Positions 15,628 to 25,283 of a stretch of DNA of 53,461 bases are shown here, piece after piece. The notes beneath the pieces were generated by a model. The model saw only the letters and a program-made list of their open reading frames with translations, ran no database searches and was not told where the DNA came from. This DNA is from Silicimonas sp. Lineage in GTDB: Bacteria > Pseudomonadota > Alphaproteobacteria > Rhodobacterales > Rhodobacteraceae. Numbering within the stretch: position 1 is the first letter of the stretch; the number at the start of each line of letters is the position of its first letter. Made by a program: the position numbers and the translations under genes. The stretch spans positions 1-53,461 of the forward strand of contig JAJEAC010000059.1 in the NCBI GenBank assembly GCA_022824315.1, in the 5' to 3' direction.

Positions 15628-17010
15628 TCAGCCCGATTCAATCCCATGACGTGGCGTCTCATTGGCAGTGCCCAATCCGCCATGGATTGCTTTGTGGATG
15701 TCTTCCGCCGCGTCGCGACCTTCAGCCACTGCCGTCACCGTCAGGTCGTCACCGCCCGTGGCGCAGTCGCCGCCCGCCCAGACTCCATTGAGCGAAGTGC
15801 GTCCGGATTCGTCGACCTTGATCTTGCCGCCTTCGATCCGAAGCGCGCCCGACCCATCCTCCAGCTTCTGGCCAATGGCCATGAACACCTGATCGGCAGC
15901 CAAGCGGAAGGTCTCGCCGATGCCGTCGAGGCCGTTCGGGACATCGCGCGTATACTCGAACTCCGCCTCCTGCACCGCGCCGTCACCGACCACGCGCACC
16001 GGTCGTGCATTGGTGACGATGCGCACTCCCTTCGAGGTTGCGAGATCCTGCTCGTAGCGGCTCGCCGACATTCGGTCCCGTCCACGGCGGTATACGATGG
16101 TAACGGTCTCTGCGCCGAGAAGTCTCGATTGAACAGCGACGTCAATCGCGGTCATGCCGCCGCCGACCACAACGACGTTGCGGCCAATGGCGAGGTTGGA
16201 CAAGTCTCCCGCCTGCCGCAGATCCGCGATGAATTCGACCGCGTCGTCAACGCCTTGCAGATCCACCCCCTCGATCTGCAGCGCATTCACTCCGGCAAGC
16301 CCAATGCCAAGAAAGACCGCGTCGTGGTCCTTGATCAATGCATCGAGATCAAGCCCGTCTGAAATGCGCGCGCCTTGCTCCACCTTGATTCCCCCGATGC
16401 CGAGCAGCCATTCGACCTCGGCCTGGGCGAAACCGTCGACCGTCTTGTAACTGGCGACTCCGTATTCGTTCAGCCCGCCCGGCCTTGGACTTGCATCGAA
16501 GACAACGACCTCATGGCCGTACATTGCCAGCCGATGGGCACATGCCAGCCCCGCCGGACCCGCGCCGACCACGGCCACCCGCTTGCCGGTCTTCTCGGCG
16601 CGTTCGTATGGATGGCTGTCCCTGCCCATCATGGTGTCGGTTGCGAATCGCTGAAGCCGCCCGATCTCGACAGGCCGACTCTCCGCCACCTCGCGCACGC
16701 ACGCCTCTTCGCAGAGCGTTTCCGTTGGGCAGACACGTGCACACATGCCGCCGAGTATGTTCTGGTCGAAGATCGTCCTGGCAGCGGCTTCGGGAGTGCC
16801 CGTGGCGATTTGCCGGATGAAGAGCGGGATGTCGATTGTGGTCGGACAAGCGGTCACGCACGGTGCGTCGTGACAGAAGTAACAGCGGTCTGCAGCAACC
16901 AACGCTTCATGCCTGTCGAGCGGCGGATGCAGGTCAGCGAAGTTCCGGTCAAGCACCTCTGATGAAAGGCGTCCGGCGGCAATTCCAGGCGTGAACGGAC
17001 TGTTGGCCAT
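15628..17010 (-). CDS. preT: Dihydropyrimidine dehydrogenase subunit PreT
   Basis: A 460-residue flavoprotein electron-transfer subunit. N-terminal cysteines at about 43, 46, 51 and 55 (CYFCHDAPC..C) and a second cluster (CARVCPTETLCEEAC) match the Fe-S domain of PreT/GltD. The FAD motif VAVVGAGPAGLACAH and the NAD(P) motif VVVVGGGMTAIDVAV follow, then the C-terminal GDCATGGDDLTVTAVAEGR. It passes electrons from NAD(P)H to PreA. I chose MANSPFTPG at 17010; the frame is open 16 codons further upstream. A RutR-box-like palindrome sits 57 bp upstream. Confidence 0.94.
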   Translation of the reverse strand: MANSPFTPGIAAGRLSSEVLDRNFADLHPPLDRHEALVAADRCYFCHDAPCVTACPTTIDIPLFIRQIATGTPEAAARTIFDQNILGGMCARVCPTETLCEEACVREVAESRPVEIGRLQRFATDTMMGRDSHPYERAEKTGKRVAVVGAGPAGLACAHRLAMYGHEVVVFDASPRPGGLNEYGVASYKTVDGFAQAEVEWLLGIGGIKVEQGARISDGLDLDALIKDHDAVFLGIGLAGVNALQIEGVDLQGVDDAVEFIADLRQAGDLSNLAIGRNVVVVGGGMTAIDVAVQSRLLGAETVTIVYRRGRDRMSASRYEQDLATSKGVRIVTNARPVRVVGDGAVQEAEFEYTRDVPNGLDGIGETFRLAADQVFMAIGQKLEDGSGALRIEGGKIKVDESGRTSLNGVWAGGDCATGGDDLTVTAVAEGRDAAEDIHKAIHGGLGTANETPRHGIESG

Positions 17011-17066
17011 GTGGCAGGCTCCGTCGCGATTTGTCTCACGCGGTACAGAATGCCACACTCAGAGAT

Positions 17067-17082
17067 TTTATCAATTGGTAAA
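17067..17082. promoter_or_regulatory. Degenerate RutR-like operator upstream of preT
   Basis: TTTATCAATTGGTAAA is a near-palindrome (one mismatched pair) and shares the CAATTGG core with the box at 13555-13570. It lies 57 bp before the preT start. With the RutR-like gene in the same cluster, it is a likely weaker second site controlling preT-preA. Confidence 0.5.
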
Positions 17083-17258
17083 TTTTCGAGCCGTTCGGTC
17101 AGGGCATCTCGCCGCAAATTGACTCCGCTTCGGCAAGTTTCGTGCAATCCATGCACGATGCAACGCCCCAGGGCCTTGGGAGAAGTTCAGCAGCGAAGAT
17201 CTCCAGATTGAAAGCGTGGGACATTGTCAGCATGTCTGATTGCCAAGACTCATTGTGT

Positions 17259-17271
17259 CGACAAATTGTCG
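17259..17271. repeat. Palindrome CGACAAATTGTCG
   Basis: A 6-1-6 palindrome in AT-richer sequence, about 250 bp upstream of preT. It resembles GntR-type operator shapes, but no cognate regulator is evident here, so it may be coincidental. Confidence 0.25.
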
Positions 17272-17355
17272 TTGCATCGACACTTTCAAGTGACAGCCCG
17301 ACTGCATCGGCATGTCCGGAAGACCTGACGATTGCATCAGGGTGCATCAACATGA

Positions 17356-17520
17356 TCTTCGTCCCCCGACCGGCCATACAATGACATTCCAGACCTTCCT
17401 TCGGCTTCGAACGCCGAGACCAAGGACATTCTTCGTGGATGCATTAGCGCGTTCGCGACGCTGGCGGAACTCCAGGTCTCCGGGAAGTTCATTCCGGAAC
17501 AGGCGACGCTGATCAATTCA
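17356..17520 (+). pseudogene. Remnant of a Fic/DOC family protein N-terminus
   Basis: The plus-strand frame reads ...RPYNDIPDLPSASNAE, TKDILRGCISAFATLAELQ and VSGKFIPEQATLINS. This matches the Fic_N domain of Fic AMP-transferases (pattern ETKxxLxxCxxAxxALAEL...IPNQxxLIN). There is no start codon after the upstream in-frame stop at 17353-17355. After about residue 55 the frame departs from the family pattern: the expected LLEAQxSSxIENIVTT helix and the HPFxxGNGR catalytic motif are absent. It is a decayed fragment, not a functional toxin. Confidence 0.6.
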
Positions 17521-17709
17521 CGACCTGCGCTTTTTTCTTGGCCCGCGCTCATTCAATCCCGATCCGGTACACACCACCACGCGACTGGTTGTTGCGAACG
17601 GTCGGACAGCAATGCCTCCCGACGGGCGCCGTTCCATTTCTTCCCAACCTGCCGGTGCCCCAAGTACATTGTGGCTGCCACTCCATGCGCGACGCCGAAC
17701 TCGAGGACG

Positions 17710-19377
17710 CTAGAAGAGGCCTTCGATCTCGTCGGCAGCATTGAGACAAATGGACTCGGCGGCCGGAACGCGCGGCAGGCCCGGCATCGTCATGATCTCG
17801 CCGCAGATCACGACAATGAACCCGGCCCCGGCCGAAAGCCGCACTTCCCGGACAGGAAGGCTGTGGCCCGTTGGAGCGCCGCGTCGGCTGGGATCCGTCG
17901 TGAAGGAATACTGGGTCTTCGCCATGCATACCGGCAGACTTCCATAGCCCTGCTCTTCCCAAAGCACGAGCTGGTCCCGAATCTTCTGATCGGCCAGCAC
18001 CTCGTCGGCACGATAGATGCGCTTCGCGACGGCTTCGATCTTCTCGAACAAGGGCATCTCGTCGGGATACAGCGGCGCATATTGCGACTCTGTCTGATCA
18101 ATTGTCTCGACAACCTTCTGCGCCAAGTCGGACGAGCCCTTCGAACCATCGGCCCAGTGCCGGGACACCACCGCCTCCGATCCGTGCCCTTTCACGTAGT
18201 TCACAACTGCCTGCACTTCGGCGTCCGTGTCCGCCACGAAATGATTGATTGCGACGACGGCAGGAACGCCAAACTGCTTGATGTTCTCAAGATGCCGGCC
18301 CAGGTTCGCGCATCCCTTGCTGACGGCCTCGACATTCTCCTTGCCAAGATCGCCTCGTTCCACGCCACCGTTCATCTTTAGGGCCCGCACGGTAGCAACG
18401 ATGACGACCGCCGCGGGCTTGAGGCCAGCCTTGCGGCACTTGATGTTGAGGAACTTCTCGGCGCCCAGGTCAGCGCCAAAGCCCGCTTCCGTCACGACGT
18501 AGTCCGCAAGCTTGAGCGCGGTCGTGGTCGCAATGACCGAGTTGCAGCCATGAGCGATGTTGGCGAACGGCCCGCCGTGAACGAATGCCGGGTTGTTTTC
18601 CAGCGTCTGCACGAGGTTCGGCTGCATCGCATCCTTCAGGAGCACGGTCATCGCGCCGTCAGCCTTGATGTCACGGCAGAACACCGGCGAGCGATCACGG
18701 CGATAGGCGACGATCATGTCGCCGAGGCGTTTCTGCAAGTCCTTGAGATCCGTGGCCAGGCAGAGGATCGCCATCACCTCGGATGCCACCGTGATGTCAA
18801 AACCGCCCTCTCGCGGGAATCCGTTCGCCACGCCTCCAAGCGACAAGGTCACCTGCCTCAGGGCACGGTCGTTCATGTCAACCACGCGACGCCACGCAAC
18901 ACGGCGAACGTCAATGTCCTGCGCATTGCCCCAGTAGATGTGATTGTCGATCATCGCGGCCAGCAGCGAGTGTGCCGAAGTGATGGCGTGGAAATCTCCG
19001 GTGAAATGAAGATTCATGTCTTCCATCGGAACGACCTGCGCATAACCACCACCAGCGGCTCCGCCCTTCATCCCGAAGTTGGGCCCGAGCGAGGCCTCGC
19101 GAATGCAGATCATCGCCTTCTTGCCAATGGCATTCAGTCCGTCGCCAAGACCGACGGTCGTCGTGGTCTTTCCCTCTCCGGCGGGTGTCGGGTTCACGGC
19201 GGTGACCAGAACGAGCTTGCCGTCCCTGTTACCCTCGACCGAGTTGATGAACTCCTGGGAAACCTTGGCCTTGTCATGGCCATAAGGGAGAAGGTGCGCC
19301 GCCGGAATGCCCAGCTTGTCACCTATGTCCTGTATCGGTTTCTTCTTTGCTGCGCGTGCGATTTCAATGTCCGACAT
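17710..19377 (-). CDS. fhs: Formate-tetrahydrofolate ligase
   Basis: A 555-residue enzyme that activates formate with ATP and tetrahydrofolate to 10-formyl-THF in the cytoplasm. Seen: the nucleotide motif [17 protein letters not shown] (about 63-79), [46 protein letters not shown] and the C-terminal [11 protein letters not shown]. Length equals the family norm (about 555). The start MSDIEIAR at 19377 follows AGGAAG; seven more upstream codons are open. It lies downstream of the formate dehydrogenase genes on the same strand, so formate can be oxidised or assimilated from one locus. Confidence 0.96.
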   Translation of the reverse strand: MSDIEIARAAKKKPIQDIGDKLGIPAAHLLPYGHDKAKVSQEFINSVEGNRDGKLVLVTAVNPTPAGEGKTTTTVGLGDGLNAIGKKAMICIREASLGPNFGMKGGAAGGGYAQVVPMEDMNLHFTGDFHAITSAHSLLAAMIDNHIYWGNAQDIDVRRVAWRRVVDMNDRALRQVTLSLGGVANGFPREGGFDITVASEVMAILCLATDLKDLQKRLGDMIVAYRRDRSPVFCRDIKADGAMTVLLKDAMQPNLVQTLENNPAFVHGGPFANIAHGCNSVIATTTALKLADYVVTEAGFGADLGAEKFLNIKCRKAGLKPAAVVIVATVRALKMNGGVERGDLGKENVEAVSKGCANLGRHLENIKQFGVPAVVAINHFVADTDAEVQAVVNYVKGHGSEAVVSRHWADGSKGSSDLAQKVVETIDQTESQYAPLYPDEMPLFEKIEAVAKRIYRADEVLADQKIRDQLVLWEEQGYGSLPVCMAKTQYSFTTDPSRRGAPTGHSLPVREVRLSAGAGFIVVICGEIMTMPGLPRVPAAESICLNAADEIEGLF

Positions 19378-19551
19378 TTTAGCTTCCTGCTGAGTCAATG
19401 GTTGTGAATTTCATATCTGGATGGCCCGAACGGCCTGGTGGAAACGGCCGAGATCGGCATGTTGGCCGTGCCGGCTTGACCAAGGAGACCCCCCGGCAGC
19501 GCACGAATTGCGCACCGAATGCCCTCCTTGCCCGAATCGATTCTCCGCGTC

Positions 19552-22299
19552 TCATTCTGCCGCGATCGCCTCGACGGCCTCGACACGAACTGCGGCGAAC
19601 TTGAATTCGGGGATCTTTCCAACTGGATCGAGCGAGGGATTCGTCAAGACGTTTGCGGCAGCCTCGACATAGGCAAACGGCACGAAGACATTGCCTTCGG
19701 CAACCGCCCGGTCGGCGCGCACCATGATCGTTATCGATCCGCGCCGGGTCGTCAATCGTACGTAGTCGCCAGCCACGATTCCCAATTCGTGCAGTGTCTT
19801 TGGGTGCAGAGAGCAATTGGCTTCCGGTTCCACCGCATCAAGCACTTGCGCGCGGCGCGTCATCGAGCCCGTATGCCAGTGTTCCAGCTGACGGCCGGTG
19901 ATCAGGACGAAAGGAAACTCTTCATCCGGCAATTCGTCAGGCGGAACCACCTTGGCAGGCGTGAACTTCGCACGACCGTCCGGCCTCGGAAAGCCGTCGC
20001 CGAATACAATGGCCTGCCCGGGGTCCTCCGGCGAAAGGGACGGATACGTGACCGCACCTTCCCTTTCGAGTCGATCCCACGTGATGTTGTCGAGCGACTC
20101 CATGTTGAGCTTCATTTCCGCAAAGACGTCCGAGGGGTGTTCGTAGGACCAGTCAAGGCCAAGACGCTTGGCGAGCTCCACCACGATCCACCAGTCCTCC
20201 CTCGCCTCGCCCGGCGGTGCAACCACCTGGCGGCCCATCTGAACCTGTCGGTTGGTGTTGGTGACCGTGCCGTTCTTTTCGGTCCATGCCGAACTCGGCA
20301 GGACCACGTCCGCATAGTTCGCGGTCTCGGTCAGGAAGATATCCTGCACCACGAGGTGATCAAGCTTAGCCAACGCGTCGCGGGCATGCTCGACATCCGG
20401 ATCCGACATCGCCGGGTTCTCCCCGAGAACGTACATGCCGCGTATGTCGCCATCGTGAATCGCGTCCATGATCTCCACGACCGTAAGCCCCTTCTCGTTC
20501 GAGAAGTCACCGGACTTCCAAACCGACGTGAAAGCCGAACGCACGCCGTCATCCGTGACGCTCTTGTAGTCCGGCAGAAACATCGGGATCAGGCCTGCAT
20601 CCGAAGCGCCCTGCACGTTGTTCTGGCCCCGAAGCGGATGAAGCCCCGTGCCGGGGCGACCGACCTGGCCGCACATGAGCGCGAGCGAAATCAGGCATCG
20701 CGAATTGTCCGTACCGTGAATGTGCTGGGAAATCCCCATGCCCCAGAAGATCATCCCTGCCCTTGCCGTTGCAAAGGTGCGGGCGACATCGCGCAGGACA
20801 TCCGCCTCGATGCCGCAAACCTCGGCCATCCTCTCGGGCGGGAAGCCTTTCAGGTGCTCCTTCATCCCTTCCCAGTCTTCCGTGAACGCCTTGATGTACT
20901 GCCGGTCGTACAGGTTCTCTTCCACGATCGTCGACATGATCGCGTTCAGCATCGACACGTCCGCTCCCGGCTTGAACTGGAGCATGTGAGATGCGTGACG
21001 CTTCAATCCCTGGCCCCGCGGGTCCATGACGATGAGCTTGCCGCCGCGCTTCGCGAACTGCTTGAAATAGGTCGCCGCGACGGGATGGTTTTCGGTCGGA
21101 TTGGCCCCGATCACGATTGCCACATCCGCATTCTCGATTTCGTTAAAGGTGGCGGTAACCGCACCACTGCCCACGTTTTCGAGCAACGCCGCTACCGAGG
21201 ACGCGTGGCAAAGCCGCGTGCAATGGTCGACGTTGTTGTGGCCGAAGCCCTGCCGAATGAGTTTCTGGAAGAGATATGCTTCTTCGTTCGAGCACTTGGC
21301 CGACCCGAAACCAGCCACGTAGGTATTTCTCTCGCCCCGAAGCCGGGCCATGCCGTTGGCCGCCACGTCCAGCGCCTCGTCCCAACCGGCTTCGCGGAAA
21401 TGCGTCAGGACGTTCCCAGGATCAACGTCGAGACCCTTTGCCGGCGCGTCGTCGCGACGGATCAAGGGCTTCGTCAGGCGATGCGGATGGTCGACATAGT
21501 CGAAGCCGAAGCGTCCCTTGACGCAAAGGCGGTTCTCGTTGGCCGGACCGTCGGCGCCATCGACATGGTGAATCCTGTCGTCCTTGACCTTGAACGAAAT
21601 CTGGCAGCCGACACCGCAATATGGGCAAACGCTCGCAACCTCCCGGTCAAAGTCCTTGCTGTCTCCCTGAACCGTTGCGGGCAGAAGCGCGCCGGTGGGG
21701 CAGGCCTGAACGCATTCGCCACATGCCACGCAGGTGGACACGCCCATCGAATCGTCCTGATCAAAGACGATCTTGGCGTCATGGCCGCGACCGGCCATCC
21801 CGATGACGTCATTGACCTGCACCTCACGGCAGGCACGCACGCAAAGATTGCAGTGGATGCACGCATCCAGGTTGACACGCATGGCGACATGGCTGTCGTC
21901 CAGAAGAGGGACCCGGCCCTTCTCAAGGGGCGGAAACCGGCTTTCCGCAACGCCGGTCGCATCCACCATGTCATGGAAATGCGAGGAACGGTCATGCGGC
22001 GTCTCCGGCTGGTCGGCTGCAAGCAGTTCGACCACGAGCCTGCGGGACCGTTCCGCGCGCTCTGAATCCGTGCGGACTACCATTCCCTCGGCAACGGACC
22101 TTATGCAGGACGCGACGAGCGTCCGCTCCCCCTCGACTTCAACCATGCAGGCACGGCAGTTGCCGTCGGGACGGTATCCGGGAGAAGGCTTGTGGCACAA
22201 ATGCGGAATCGTGAGGCCGCGGCCATGCGCCGCCTCCCAGATCGTGGTGCCTTCCTCGACCGAGACCTCTTCCCCGTCCAAGCTGAACGTGACGGTCAT
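19552..22299 (-). CDS. fdsA: Formate dehydrogenase alpha subunit (molybdenum, FDS type)
   Basis: A 915-residue catalytic subunit. Domains in order: [2Fe-2S] ferredoxin domain (Cys35, 48, 51, 65), His-Cys3-type motif region, 2x[4Fe-4S] (Cys147/150/153/157 and 190/193/196/200), a further [4Fe-4S] (CPYCGVGC at 225-232 with Cys259), then the molybdopterin domain. HCTRLCHASS contains Cys364 followed by His365, the Mo ligand and catalytic His of FDS enzymes. The C-terminal molybdopterin dinucleotide-binding domain includes ITGRQLEHWHTGSMTRR. It oxidises formate to CO2 with NAD+ through the GB subunit. MTVTFSL at 22299 was preferred over the more upstream ATG. No fdhD/fdsC or fdsD gene is adjacent. 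Confidence 0.94.
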   Translation of the reverse strand: MTVTFSLDGEEVSVEEGTTIWEAAHGRGLTIPHLCHKPSPGYRPDGNCRACMVEVEGERTLVASCIRSVAEGMVVRTDSERAERSRRLVVELLAADQPETPHDRSSHFHDMVDATGVAESRFPPLEKGRVPLLDDSHVAMRVNLDACIHCNLCVRACREVQVNDVIGMAGRGHDAKIVFDQDDSMGVSTCVACGECVQACPTGALLPATVQGDSKDFDREVASVCPYCGVGCQISFKVKDDRIHHVDGADGPANENRLCVKGRFGFDYVDHPHRLTKPLIRRDDAPAKGLDVDPGNVLTHFREAGWDEALDVAANGMARLRGERNTYVAGFGSAKCSNEEAYLFQKLIRQGFGHNNVDHCTRLCHASSVAALLENVGSGAVTATFNEIENADVAIVIGANPTENHPVAATYFKQFAKRGGKLIVMDPRGQGLKRHASHMLQFKPGADVSMLNAIMSTIVEENLYDRQYIKAFTEDWEGMKEHLKGFPPERMAEVCGIEADVLRDVARTFATARAGMIFWGMGISQHIHGTDNSRCLISLALMCGQVGRPGTGLHPLRGQNNVQGASDAGLIPMFLPDYKSVTDDGVRSAFTSVWKSGDFSNEKGLTVVEIMDAIHDGDIRGMYVLGENPAMSDPDVEHARDALAKLDHLVVQDIFLTETANYADVVLPSSAWTEKNGTVTNTNRQVQMGRQVVAPPGEAREDWWIVVELAKRLGLDWSYEHPSDVFAEMKLNMESLDNITWDRLEREGAVTYPSLSPEDPGQAIVFGDGFPRPDGRAKFTPAKVVPPDELPDEEFPFVLITGRQLEHWHTGSMTRRAQVLDAVEPEANCSLHPKTLHELGIVAGDYVRLTTRRGSITIMVRADRAVAEGNVFVPFAYVEAAANVLTNPSLDPVGKIPEFKFAAVRVEAVEAIAAE

Positions 22300-22435
22300 A
22301 CGATTGCTCCCGTATCGGCTTGATGGGCACGTGGCCCGCGTCTCGATGACCTGCAACACGAATGCACGATGCCTGGGCAGGCAACCGGTGCCCGCCGCGA
22401 AACTTCGATCCGGCCCCGCGACGCACGCACCGTCC

Positions 22436-24127
22436 TCATATCTCGTCTCCGAAGTGCTTCATGACCAGCCGGATCGGGTTGGGCGCCGCCTGCCCGAGCC
22501 CGCAGATGGAGGCGTCGGCCATGACCTGGCAAAGATCCTCCAGGAGATCCTGGTCCCAGGATTCGCGTTCCATGAGTTTCACGGCCTTCTCGCATCCCAC
22601 GCGGCACGGGGTGCACTGGCCGCAGCTCTCGTCCTCGAAGAACTTCAGCATGTTCAGCGCCGCATCGCGGGCCCTGTCCTTGTCAGAAAGAACGACCACG
22701 GCAGCGGAACCGATGAAGGTGCCATGGGGCTGGAGCGTGTCGAAGTCCAGCGGAACATCGTCCAGCGACGCCGGCAGCAACCCGGCAGACGGCCCCCCCG
22801 GCTGGTATGCCTTGAACGCGTGTCCCTCTGCCATTCCGCCCGCAGCCTCGATGACGTCGAGAATTGTGGACCCGGCCGGAAGAAGATACACACCGGGTTT
22901 TGCAACCCGTCCCGAGACGGAATAGCTTCGCAGGCCCTTGCGCCCGTTCAATTCGGTCGCGTTCAGGCATTCCGGACCCTCGCGGCATACCCTTGCGACC
23001 CAATGGAGCGTCTCGACGTTGTGCACGAGCGTGGGGCGCCCAAAGACGCCCGCTTCTGCCACGAAGGGCGGACGATGGCGTGGGAGTCCGCGCTTGCCCT
23101 CGATCGACTCGATCATCGCGCTTTCCTCGCCGCAAATATAGGCACCTGCCCCCCGTCGAAGATCGATGTAGCCCGGAGGCACGATGCCCGCGCCTTCGAG
23201 CCCGGCGATTTCGCGACGGAGAAGCTCCAGGATCGCGGGGTATTCGTCACGCATGTAGATGAAGCAGGTTTCCGCCTCGACGGCCCAGGCCGCCACCAGC
23301 ATCCCTTCAAGGAAGAGATGTGGCGTGCGCTCAAGGTAGTATCGGTCCTTGAAGGTGCCAGGCTCGCCTTCATCGCCGTTCACCGCCAGGTAGCGCGGAC
23401 CGGGATTTGCCCTGACAAAGCCCCACTTCTTGCCGCTCGGAAAGCCGGCACCGCCAAGCCCCCGCAGCCCACTGTCAAGGATTTCCTGCTGCACGTCTTT
23501 CCAACTGCCGCTCTCGCGCAATCTCAAGAGCGTCTCGTATCCACCTGATTCCCTGTAGGTTTCGAAGTCCTCGTACCTAGGAATTTCGGCATGCGTCCGC
23601 CCGGCGGAGATTGCCTTCTGGACCTTTTCCAGCGTCGCATGGTCGATATGGTTGTGGCCCAGTTCAAGTGTCGGCGCGGTATCGCAGCGGCCCATGCATG
23701 GCGCGCGGACCACGCGAACCCTGAATGCATCGAGACCCTCTTCCAGCGCCTGCCTGAGCTGTTCGGCCCCCGCCAGTTCACAAGACAGTGAATCGCAAAC
23801 CCGCACGGTCAGTTCCGGCGGTGGAGCTTCGCCTTCCTTCACAATGTCGAAATGGGCATAGAATGTCGCGACTTCGTATACTTCCGTCTGGGCCAGCCGC
23901 ATCTCCTCGGCAAGCGCCGCAATGTGGGCTGCCGAAAGATGGCCGTACCTGTCCTGCACGAGGTGCAAGTGCTCGATGAGCAGATCACGGCGACGCGGTC
24001 GATCACCAAGCAGTATGCGGATGTCGGCCAATGCCTTCCCGGCGACCTGGCGGCCCTTGGGCGCGTGTCTGCTTCGCCCCGTACGCCTTTGTTTCCAAAC
24101 GCCCTTTTGATCGTCCAATGGTGCCAT
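22436..24127 (-). CDS. Fused NADH-oxidising formate dehydrogenase subunit (FdsG-FdsB fusion)
   Basis: A 563-residue protein combining two subunits that are separate in Rhodobacter capsulatus and Cupriavidus. The N-terminal NuoE/FdsG-like thioredoxin domain (about 1-160) has a [2Fe-2S] site at Cys111, Cys116, Cys144 and Cys148 (CDSLSCELAG, CMGRCD). The C-terminal NuoF/FdsB-like domain has the FMN/NADH motif GLGGAGFPSGKKW, NGDEGEPGTFKDRYYLE and a [4Fe-4S] site at Cys502, 505, 508 and 542 (ESCGQCTPCRVG). It transfers electrons from FdsA to NAD+. It lies 136 bp upstream of fdsA. Fusions of this kind are known in other alphaproteobacteria. Confidence 0.92.
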   Translation of the reverse strand: MAPLDDQKGVWKQRRTGRSRHAPKGRQVAGKALADIRILLGDRPRRRDLLIEHLHLVQDRYGHLSAAHIAALAEEMRLAQTEVYEVATFYAHFDIVKEGEAPPPELTVRVCDSLSCELAGAEQLRQALEEGLDAFRVRVVRAPCMGRCDTAPTLELGHNHIDHATLEKVQKAISAGRTHAEIPRYEDFETYRESGGYETLLRLRESGSWKDVQQEILDSGLRGLGGAGFPSGKKWGFVRANPGPRYLAVNGDEGEPGTFKDRYYLERTPHLFLEGMLVAAWAVEAETCFIYMRDEYPAILELLRREIAGLEGAGIVPPGYIDLRRGAGAYICGEESAMIESIEGKRGLPRHRPPFVAEAGVFGRPTLVHNVETLHWVARVCREGPECLNATELNGRKGLRSYSVSGRVAKPGVYLLPAGSTILDVIEAAGGMAEGHAFKAYQPGGPSAGLLPASLDDVPLDFDTLQPHGTFIGSAAVVVLSDKDRARDAALNMLKFFEDESCGQCTPCRVGCEKAVKLMERESWDQDLLEDLCQVMADASICGLGQAAPNPIRLVMKHFGDEI

Positions 24128-24208
24128 GTGCGCTCCCGTTCGGGCGCAATCTGCATTCAGAAGAACGTATCGTCAAATCAAAAAAACGAATTGTTTGATA
24201 GGCATTCC

Positions 24209-25096
24209 TTATTGCTCTGTCGGTGCGACGATGCTCCGGAGGGCTTCGACCACGGGAATTCCCCGGCTGCGTCTCGGCGTCACGAGTGCCACGGGCTTCG
24301 AGACGTCCGGCTCGATGATCGGCAGCAGGACCGCGCCGTCCAGTGAACCGAGCGAGTCGACCAGGACCTGTGGAAGCACGGTTGCTCCCATTCCCTCTCG
24401 CGCCATGGCGATCGCGGCGATGAAGCCGCTTGTTTCGGCGACGACGGCGGGGTGTGCGCCGATGCTCTCGAACACGTGATCAAGAATCCGACGGTTCTGC
24501 ATTTCTGGTTCGAGAAGTATGAGCGGCATTTCCGCCGCCTTCGCCCAAGTGACGGTCTCCGCACCGGATGACGCCAGATGTTCGGGTGCAAACAGGATGT
24601 ACTGCTCATCGTACAGTATTTCGACGCGCAGGAGATCGGTGGATGCACCTTCCGAATACGTCAGTCCTGCATCGAAACGCCCATCATCCACACCTTGCTG
24701 GATGGCAAGCGAGTTGGTCGTCTCAATTCGGGGCCGAATGCCCGGAAACCGTGACCGAAGCCTGTTGGCGGCATAGGCGGCATAGGCCGACGATGTCGGA
24801 ATGGTGCCGACCTTGAGCGCTCCCGTGACCTCGCCCTTGGCCGCGCGAACTTCCTCCTCCAGCGTACGAACCTTGTCCAGAATGGTTCGCGCATGCACTA
24901 CCACGCTCTCGCCTTCTGCTGTCAGTCCCTGGAACCGGTTGCCGCGCTTGACGACTTGGATGCCCAAACGCTCTTCCAACTGACGAATGCGCATGGAAAA
25001 CGCGGGCTGGGAGAGACCGCAGTCGCTCGCAGCGCGCGCGAAATGGCGATGGCGCGTCAGCGCCAGCAGGCAATCAAGGTCTCTGAGATCAAGCAT
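24209..25096 (-). CDS. LysR-type transcriptional regulator near formate dehydrogenase genes
   Basis: A 295-residue LysR protein. The N-terminal winged HTH reads MLDLRDLDCLLALTRHRHFARAASDCGLSQPAFSMRIRQLEERLG. The substrate domain (about 90-295) includes LKVGTIPTSSAYAAYAANRL and MAREGMGATVLPQVLVDSLG. The start at 25096 matches family starts; the open frame upstream is not conserved-looking. It precedes the fused fds gene by 81 bp on the same strand, so it is probably the activator of formate dehydrogenase (FdsR-like role inferred from position). Confidence 0.85.
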   Translation of the reverse strand: MLDLRDLDCLLALTRHRHFARAASDCGLSQPAFSMRIRQLEERLGIQVVKRGNRFQGLTAEGESVVVHARTILDKVRTLEEEVRAAKGEVTGALKVGTIPTSSAYAAYAANRLRSRFPGIRPRIETTNSLAIQQGVDDGRFDAGLTYSEGASTDLLRVEILYDEQYILFAPEHLASSGAETVTWAKAAEMPLILLEPEMQNRRILDHVFESIGAHPAVVAETSGFIAAIAMAREGMGATVLPQVLVDSLGSLDGAVLLPIIEPDVSKPVALVTPRRSRGIPVVEALRSIVAPTEQ

Positions 25097-25283
25097 GTGC
25101 AACTTCCCGCCAGTTCCTGATGCACATGGGAGCGCGGCGGTGCAAGAGGCGCGTCCCATGCGAGTGCATCCCTTCGACCTTGACCTTGATCACTGCATTT
25201 CGGGTTGAACTGGATCCGATTCGAGGAAATCGAACCCGGCGGGTGTCTTCGGCACGATCCTTCAGAACCAGAACTGCACTCTC

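Larger units (their letters stand above)
17011..17709. other. 699-bp region between preT and fhs
   Basis: It holds the preT promoter region with the RutR-like site, a 13-bp palindrome CGACAAATTGTCG at 17259-17271 and a decayed Fic N-terminal fragment at about 17356-17520 (plus strand). The minus-strand frames (for example 17099-17377) look like chance openings; nothing intact is recognised. Confidence 0.5.

Noticed and set aside
17099-17377. 92-codon minus-strand frame between preT and fhs
   Set aside because: No family match, no ribosome site, and it overlaps the presumed preT promoter region and the Fic fragment.
19519-22065. Very long plus-strand open frame of 848 codons
   Set aside because: It lies antisense to fdsA, whose frame has clear Fe-S and molybdenum motifs. 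The Arg/His/Val-rich composition is that of a high-GC shadow frame.
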